Shown piece by piece: positions 44,320 through 47,168 of a DNA stretch of 47,168 bases (position 1 is its first letter; each line of letters begins with the position of its first letter). A program made the translations under genes and the position numbers. The stretch spans positions 1 through 47,168 of the forward strand of contig JACDGM010000019.1 of NCBI GenBank assembly GCA_013815325.1, given 5' to 3'. The notes under the pieces are model-generated. The model made no database searches. It was not told the DNA's origin and saw nothing but the letters and a program-made list of their open reading frames with translations. Source of the DNA: Chthoniobacterales bacterium. Its GTDB lineage: Bacteria; Verrucomicrobiota; Verrucomicrobiia; Chthoniobacterales; UBA10450.

Positions 44320-44413
44320 CGAACCGCTGGGGCTGGCCTGCCAAGCCGTAGTCTTGGAGCGCCGTCGGAAAACTGTTTTCGACGCGGCCCGCCTTCATTT
44401 CATTACGGCGTGG

Positions 44414-44450
44414 CAGCCTTCGCTTTCCGCTGCGCTCCAAGCGAAGGCTG
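44414..44450. terminator. 12-bp perfect hairpin at the 3' end of tRNA-Ala
   Basis: CAGCCTTCGCTT (44414-44425) and AAGCGAAGGCTG (44439-44450) form a perfect 12-bp stem with a 13-base loop. It begins two bases inside the tRNA 3' end and continues downstream in its direction of transcription. No long U-tract follows, so it may terminate weakly or guide 3' processing. A second imperfect palindrome lies at about 44361-44387. Confidence 0.5.
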
Positions 44451-44521
44451 GAGGTAAGGGGATTCGAACCCCTGGCCTTCTCATTGCGAACGAGACGCTC
44501 TACCAACTGAGCTATACCCCC
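44449..44521 (-). tRNA. tRNA-Ala (anticodon CGC)
   Basis: On the minus strand the acceptor GGGGGTA/TACCTCC (with one G-U pair), the D-arm GCTC/GAGC with AGTTGGTA loop, the anticodon stem TCTCG/TGAGA with loop TTCGCAA (anticodon CGC), and the T-arm AGGGG/CCCCT with TTCGAAT loop fold correctly in 73 bases. The discriminator is A; CCA is not encoded. It reads GCG, a common alanine codon in this GC-rich genome. A recombinase gene lies on its 5' side. Confidence 0.95.
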
Positions 44522-44901
44522 GAAGACTTTCGTCCGGTGAGCTCTACGAGTGAAACTTCGCCTCACCCCGTTCGGGTGAGTCCACCCGTTTTGCCCCCCG
44601 GACACTTTCCGAACAGTCCAGTTCCGTCCAGAAAAGTCACGTCTGAAACGACAGCAAACCAACAGCGTCGGAATGCGGTTCGAGCCAAAGAACGATCAGA
44701 AAGTATCATCTGCGACAAATATTTCCATCAACGAAAAGTCCACATCTGACCGCTCTGGTCTGCAGTAGTCTTGTTCAGTCACAAGGTTGTTACCAGAGCG
44801 ACTTATCGCTGAGTTGCACCCGAAAAAAGAGGCGCCATTGTGCGCAGCTGGTAAGTGGAGCAGGAGCAAATTCTGCCAGTACTTCCGGCTCACTCGAACG
44901 G
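44522..44901. other. Gene-free stretch between tRNA-Ala and recombinase gene
   Basis: No convincing gene is present. The stretch is more AT-rich than its surroundings and holds a small hairpin (CTCACCC 44562-44568 with GGGTGAG 44574-44580) and a perfect 9-bp inverted repeat (CGCTCTGGT 44751-44759 with ACCAGAGCG 44792-44800). Such sites just upstream of a recombinase could be its own binding sites (inference). No second copy of the tRNA 3' end is seen. Confidence 0.5.
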
Positions 44902-45996
44902 ATGATAGATCGTACCTCAATCGCGGCTCCAGCCGCCGACTACGTCAAGGTGGCCAACTTTCCTGGCCTGTACCGGCACACACGGTCTTGCCGCTACTAT
45001 GGAGTGAAGAAAATTCGCGGTAAGCGCCGCGAATGTTCGCTGCGAACTACGGACCGGAAGATTGCTGAGCGGCGTCTCCGCGAATGGATGCGCAACCTGC
45101 AAGTTGTCGATCGCGAAGTGGAGAAGACCACGCTGCGCGAACTTCTGCACAAGTTTGTCGCAGCCAATCGCGGAAAATCGGCGAAGACGCAGGCGACGAA
45201 CGCGTCCATCATTGCGCAGCTGCAGCAGACTTGGCTTGGAGGTCTCGACATCGAAGTTCGGCAAGTTCGCTCATCCCACTTGGACGAATGGCTCGCTCTT
45301 CAGGAGAACCGCCTCAAGAACACGACCTACAACCGCTACGCCGGTCTGTTGAAGCAGGTCTTTCATATCGCCGTGTGCGATCACGTCATCGCCCACTCCC
45401 CGTTTGCTGGAGTGCAGAGGGGCTGGAAGAAGCCGCAGGAACCGGTGCGACTCGTGCCGACGACTGATCAGCTTCAGACGATCGTGGAGGAAATCCGGTC
45501 TCAAAAATACACCCGGTTTGCAGCTGCGACCGCAGATTTTGTGGAATTTCTCGGGCTCGCTGGGCTCGGCCAGGCGGAAGCAGCCTCGCTGAGGTGGGGA
45601 GATATAGATTGGGAATTGAACCGCCTCACTATCCGCCGCCACAAGACAGACACACGCTTCTATGTTCCGCTTTATCCCGAGTTGAAGAAGCTGCTGTTGC
45701 GCTTGGAACGTGATGGCTGGGCCTTTTCCGCTGAAAACCGGGTGTTCGCAATCAAAGATGCGAAGAAGGCGCTGCGAGCAGCGTGCGAACGGCTCGGCTA
45801 CCCCAATTTCTCTCAGCGCTCGATCCGCCGCTGCCTGATTCGAAAGTTGTGGAGGGCAGGTGTAGACAAGAAGTTGATTGCCAAGTGGCAAGGCCATCAA
45901 GACGGCGGTCAGCTCATCATGGACACCTATACCGAAGTGTTCGGCGACGATGACGCCGAATACGAACGTCAGCAGCTCGCGAAATTGAAGAGATAG
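44902..45996 (+). CDS. Tyrosine recombinase/integrase with non-canonical active site
   Basis: 364 residues. An N-terminal basic region and SAM-like core-binding domain (about 72-165, TTLRELLHKFVAANRG to KQVFHIAVCDHVIAHSPF) precede the catalytic fold (185-355). The fold is clear: LGLAGLGQAEAASLRWGDIDW, HKTDTRFYVPLYPELK, then SQRSIRRCLIRKLWRAGVDKKLIAKWQGHQDG and the nucleophile Tyr343 in MDTYTEVF. The usual first catalytic Arg (GLR-x-x-E) is replaced by Gly223 in GLGQAE, and the HxxR motif reads RSIR. Activity may be altered or use another residue. It probably belonged to an integrated element. No excisionase is visible, and element boundaries are unresolved. Confidence 0.82.
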   Translation: MIDRTSIAAPAADYVKVANFPGLYRHTRSCRYYGVKKIRGKRRECSLRTTDRKIAERRLREWMRNLQVVDREVEKTTLRELLHKFVAANRGKSAKTQATNASIIAQLQQTWLGGLDIEVRQVRSSHLDEWLALQENRLKNTTYNRYAGLLKQVFHIAVCDHVIAHSPFAGVQRGWKKPQEPVRLVPTTDQLQTIVEEIRSQKYTRFAAATADFVEFLGLAGLGQAEAASLRWGDIDWELNRLTIRRHKTDTRFYVPLYPELKKLLLRLERDGWAFSAENRVFAIKDAKKALRAACERLGYPNFSQRSIRRCLIRKLWRAGVDKKLIAKWQGHQDGGQLIMDTYTEVFGDDDAEYERQQLAKLKR

Positions 45997-46186
45997 CCCT
46001 GTCGACGCTGGAGGAAACGATCAAATTCTCCTAGGATGGAGAACCCGTTTAAGGCCGGTGACGACGTAATCACGAAAGTGAAAGGGAGGCCAAACAATAA
46101 AGCGACCCGAACCTCATTCAGGTAGACTAAGAAGAAACCGCACCCGCGAGTGTGATGCAGATCGCTTGCGATCGGTATAGGCGTAA

Positions 46187-46600
46187 TCAGAACCGGCCCT
46201 GCTTTTGGCCAGCAGGGCCGGCAGCCTCGACGCCGCGCACGCGGTTGTATCTCCAAACGGAAGATCTGCCGACCCAGCTGTAGGTGCGGCTGAATGATTT
46301 GCCGCTCTTGTTCTTGCCTTTTTCGGTGTAGTCCCCGGTGACGGTGGCTAGGTTCGGCGCGTAAACGTGCACTTCCATGTTGGAGATGGCCGCTGAACTC
46401 ATGGTGTCGGTGGTGGATTTGGTTTCGTCAACGTAGTCGGCTTTGCTTTGATGCAGCGCCGTGGTCTTTGTCCATGGCCGCTTTCGCCCATTCGTCTTCG
46501 ATTTGCTTGAGCTTGGTTTTGATGGCGTCGTTGCTGTCATGGGCACTACGCTGGCCGACGATTACGCCGGGGTTAAGCGCCGCGAAATGTGAACGCACGG
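46187..46600 (-). pseudogene. Decayed DUF4440/SnoaL-like gene
   Basis: Fragments of an NTF2-like DUF4440 protein lie in different frames. The N-terminal helix DAIKTKLKQIEDEWAKAAMDKD is in one frame (within 46428-46560). The core SKADYVDETKSTTDTMSSAAISNMEVHVY (part), TVTGDYTEKGKNKSGKSFSRTYSWVGR is in the next frame. The C-terminal ALLAK-like end is in a third. The expected segment between the helix and the core is missing, so at least two frameshifts and a small deletion have inactivated it. An IS481-type element begins just upstream of its 5' end. Confidence 0.65.
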
Positions 46601-46632
46601 CGGGTGGCCGTTCGCTCCATCGCATGGTTAGG

Positions 46633-47168
46633 TGTCATGTTTCAAGACGTTGTCCGCACGGGAAGGGTGAGGCAGGATGGTGGTGGATCAACACTCAACC
46701 CACGCCTTTGCGCACGGACAACATGCACGCTAATGCCACTCTTACTCCTCTCACGCGAGCCCAAATGGCACTCCAACACACTGAGTTCGGCTTCTCCTTG
46801 CGGACCACTGCCGTCGCTTTCGGCGTCTGCGAGAAGACCGTTCGTCGATGGCTCGCCCGCGCCCAGCAGGCTGGCTTCCCTCAGCGCTTGCACGATCATT
46901 CCTCCAGGCCTCTTTCCCAGCCTCGCAAGACCAGCTCCCAACTCGAAGCCCAGATCCTCGTTCTGCGCCGCCAACGCCGCTCTTACGCTCAAATCAGGAT
47001 GGTTCTCCCCGTCTCCAAGGCCACTCTTGCCCGCGTCCTGCGCCGTCATCACCTCAATCGCCTCTCTTCTCTCGAACCTCCAAAACCTCCTGTCCTGCGC
47101 TACGAACGCGAGGCCCCAGGCGACCTCCTCCACCTCGAGCTTCAAGAAGCTCGGCCGCTTCACTCGCC
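46633..47168 (+). mobile_element. Left end of an IS481-family insertion sequence (continues beyond window)
   Basis: An approximate left end TGTCATGTTTCAAGAC begins at 46633, immediately after decayed coding sequence. Inside it GTTGTCCG (46649-46656) and CGGACAAC (46715-46722) form an inverted pair before the transposase ATG at 46723. The right end is not in the window, so terminal repeats and target duplication cannot be checked. The assignment rests mainly on the transposase. Confidence 0.6.
46723..47168 (+). CDS. IS481-family transposase, N-terminal part, probable frameshift, 3' partial
   Basis: The frame from ATG 46723 encodes a helix-turn-helix start (HANATLTPLTRAQMALQH, then TAVAFGVCEKTVRRWLARAQ), a linker (SSRPLSQPRKTSSQLEAQI), a second HTH (RRQRRSYAQIRMVLPVSKATLARVLRR) and HLNRLSSLEPP...VLRYEREAPGDLLHLE. 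This is the order of IS481 transposases before the DDE core. From about 47138 the family's KKLGRF motif continues in the +1 frame (FKKLGRFTR), so a one-base frameshift is likely here. The copy is probably inactive unless this is programmed. Confidence 0.7.
   Translation, partial: MHANATLTPLTRAQMALQHTEFGFSLRTTAVAFGVCEKTVRRWLARAQQAGFPQRLHDHSSRPLSQPRKTSSQLEAQILVLRRQRRSYAQIRMVLPVSKATLARVLRRHHLNRLSSLEPPKPPVLRYEREAPGDLLHLELQEARPLHS

Larger units (their letters stand above)
1593..44322. repeat. Dispersed 9-mer GCCTAACGA, about 40 exact copies
   Basis: Hand-counted exact copies on the plus strand start at 1593, 1649, 2399, 2621, 3692, 6133, 6807, 10557, 19606, 19829, 23065, 26398, 26842, 27956, 29101, 31285, 32326, 32408, 35021, 38338, 39010, 41876, 41922, 42251, 42589, 42928 and 44314. 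On the minus strand (TCGTTAGGC) they start at 3162, 4729, 9850, 11253, 11313, 11393, 23307, 23706, 32680, 33800, 35703, 37081 and 38130. About 0.4 would be expected in a random sequence of this size on both strands. Only two copies (33800, 35703) are fully intergenic. All frames are used (PN[DE], LT, SLG, VR, A-stop, R-stop), without orientation bias relative to genes. One-mismatch forms add at least a dozen more. Confidence 0.9.

Noticed and set aside
1593..44322. GCCTAAC/GTTAGGC resembles the core of integron attC sites
   Set aside because: The copies are single 9-mers without the paired inner and outer boxes or the palindromic 60-base structure of attC, they sit inside conserved genes, and no integron integrase is nearby.
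44361..44387. Imperfect palindrome after DUF4126 as a terminator
   Set aside because: Pairing is interrupted and no T-run follows on either strand, so I do not call it a terminator.
44449..45996. Classical tRNA-integrated island with att site in the tRNA-Ala 3' end
   Set aside because: The recombinase lies on the 5' side of the tRNA and no duplicate of the tRNA 3' end is present downstream in the window.
45969..46256. Minus-strand 95-codon frame downstream of the recombinase
   Set aside because: Runs into the recombinase 3' end and the decayed gene, with no similarity or start signal.
46642..47163. Minus-strand 173-codon open frame at the right edge
   Set aside because: It is antisense to a well-recognised IS481-type transposase on the plus strand.

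Overview
The window is GC-rich, densely coding bacterial chromosome. The repertoire (MidA-type methyltransferase, DUF4126, DUF72, a BamD-like/LptE cluster, prfA-prmC-murA, an IS481-type element, a Gram-negative envelope, weak Shine-Dalgarno use) fits a Verrucomicrobiota-type organism, probably the soil Spartobacteria/Chthoniobacterales. That placement is inference from gene style; no rRNA is present.

Layout. 1-7045: envelope and sugar genes (arabinose-5-phosphate isomerase fragment, two glycosyltransferase-type genes, a class A penicillin-binding protein with a degenerate transpeptidase motif) and a MidA methyltransferase. 7166-8814: small membrane or secreted proteins. 8829-11667: 2-oxoglutarate dehydrogenase E2 (sucB) and E3 (lpd). 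11766-19646: a defence operon, hsdM-hsdS-CD-NTase-S-4TM-hsdR, in which a two-gene CBASS is nested inside a type I restriction-modification operon with overlapping or nearly touching genes. 19814-23699: an ATP-grasp enzyme, a Fic protein and two alpha/beta hydrolases. 23709-30068: accA, a LysM protein with a dead L,D-transpeptidase-like domain, small membrane proteins, an AsmA-like protein and endonuclease IV. 30045-34050: prfA-prmC-murA-DUF4870 and rpmE. 34083-44319: an adenylating enzyme, a multi-domain response regulator, tRNA-Leu, a BamD-like/LptE/TPR operon, DUF72, serS and DUF4126. 44449-47168: a plastic zone with tRNA-Ala, a non-canonical tyrosine recombinase, a decayed DUF4440 gene and the left end of an IS481-type element.

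Two signals stand out. First, the 9-mer GCCTAACGA (or its complement TCGTTAGGC) occurs about 40 times by hand count, against roughly 0.4 expected by chance. It lies almost entirely inside genes, in every reading frame, and often supplies stop codons. It is absent from an 8.2 kb block that matches the defence operon, and from the recombinase/IS end. It behaves like a DNA-uptake-type or other genome-wide signature word. Second, the CBASS pair sits between hsdS and hsdR, the position occupied by the anticodon nuclease PrrC in the E. coli prr locus, which suggests a layered defence.

Several intergenic gaps also carry short locus-specific tandem or palindromic words next to start codons. The clearest is a seven-unit, 11-12 bp array ending at the Fic start codon.
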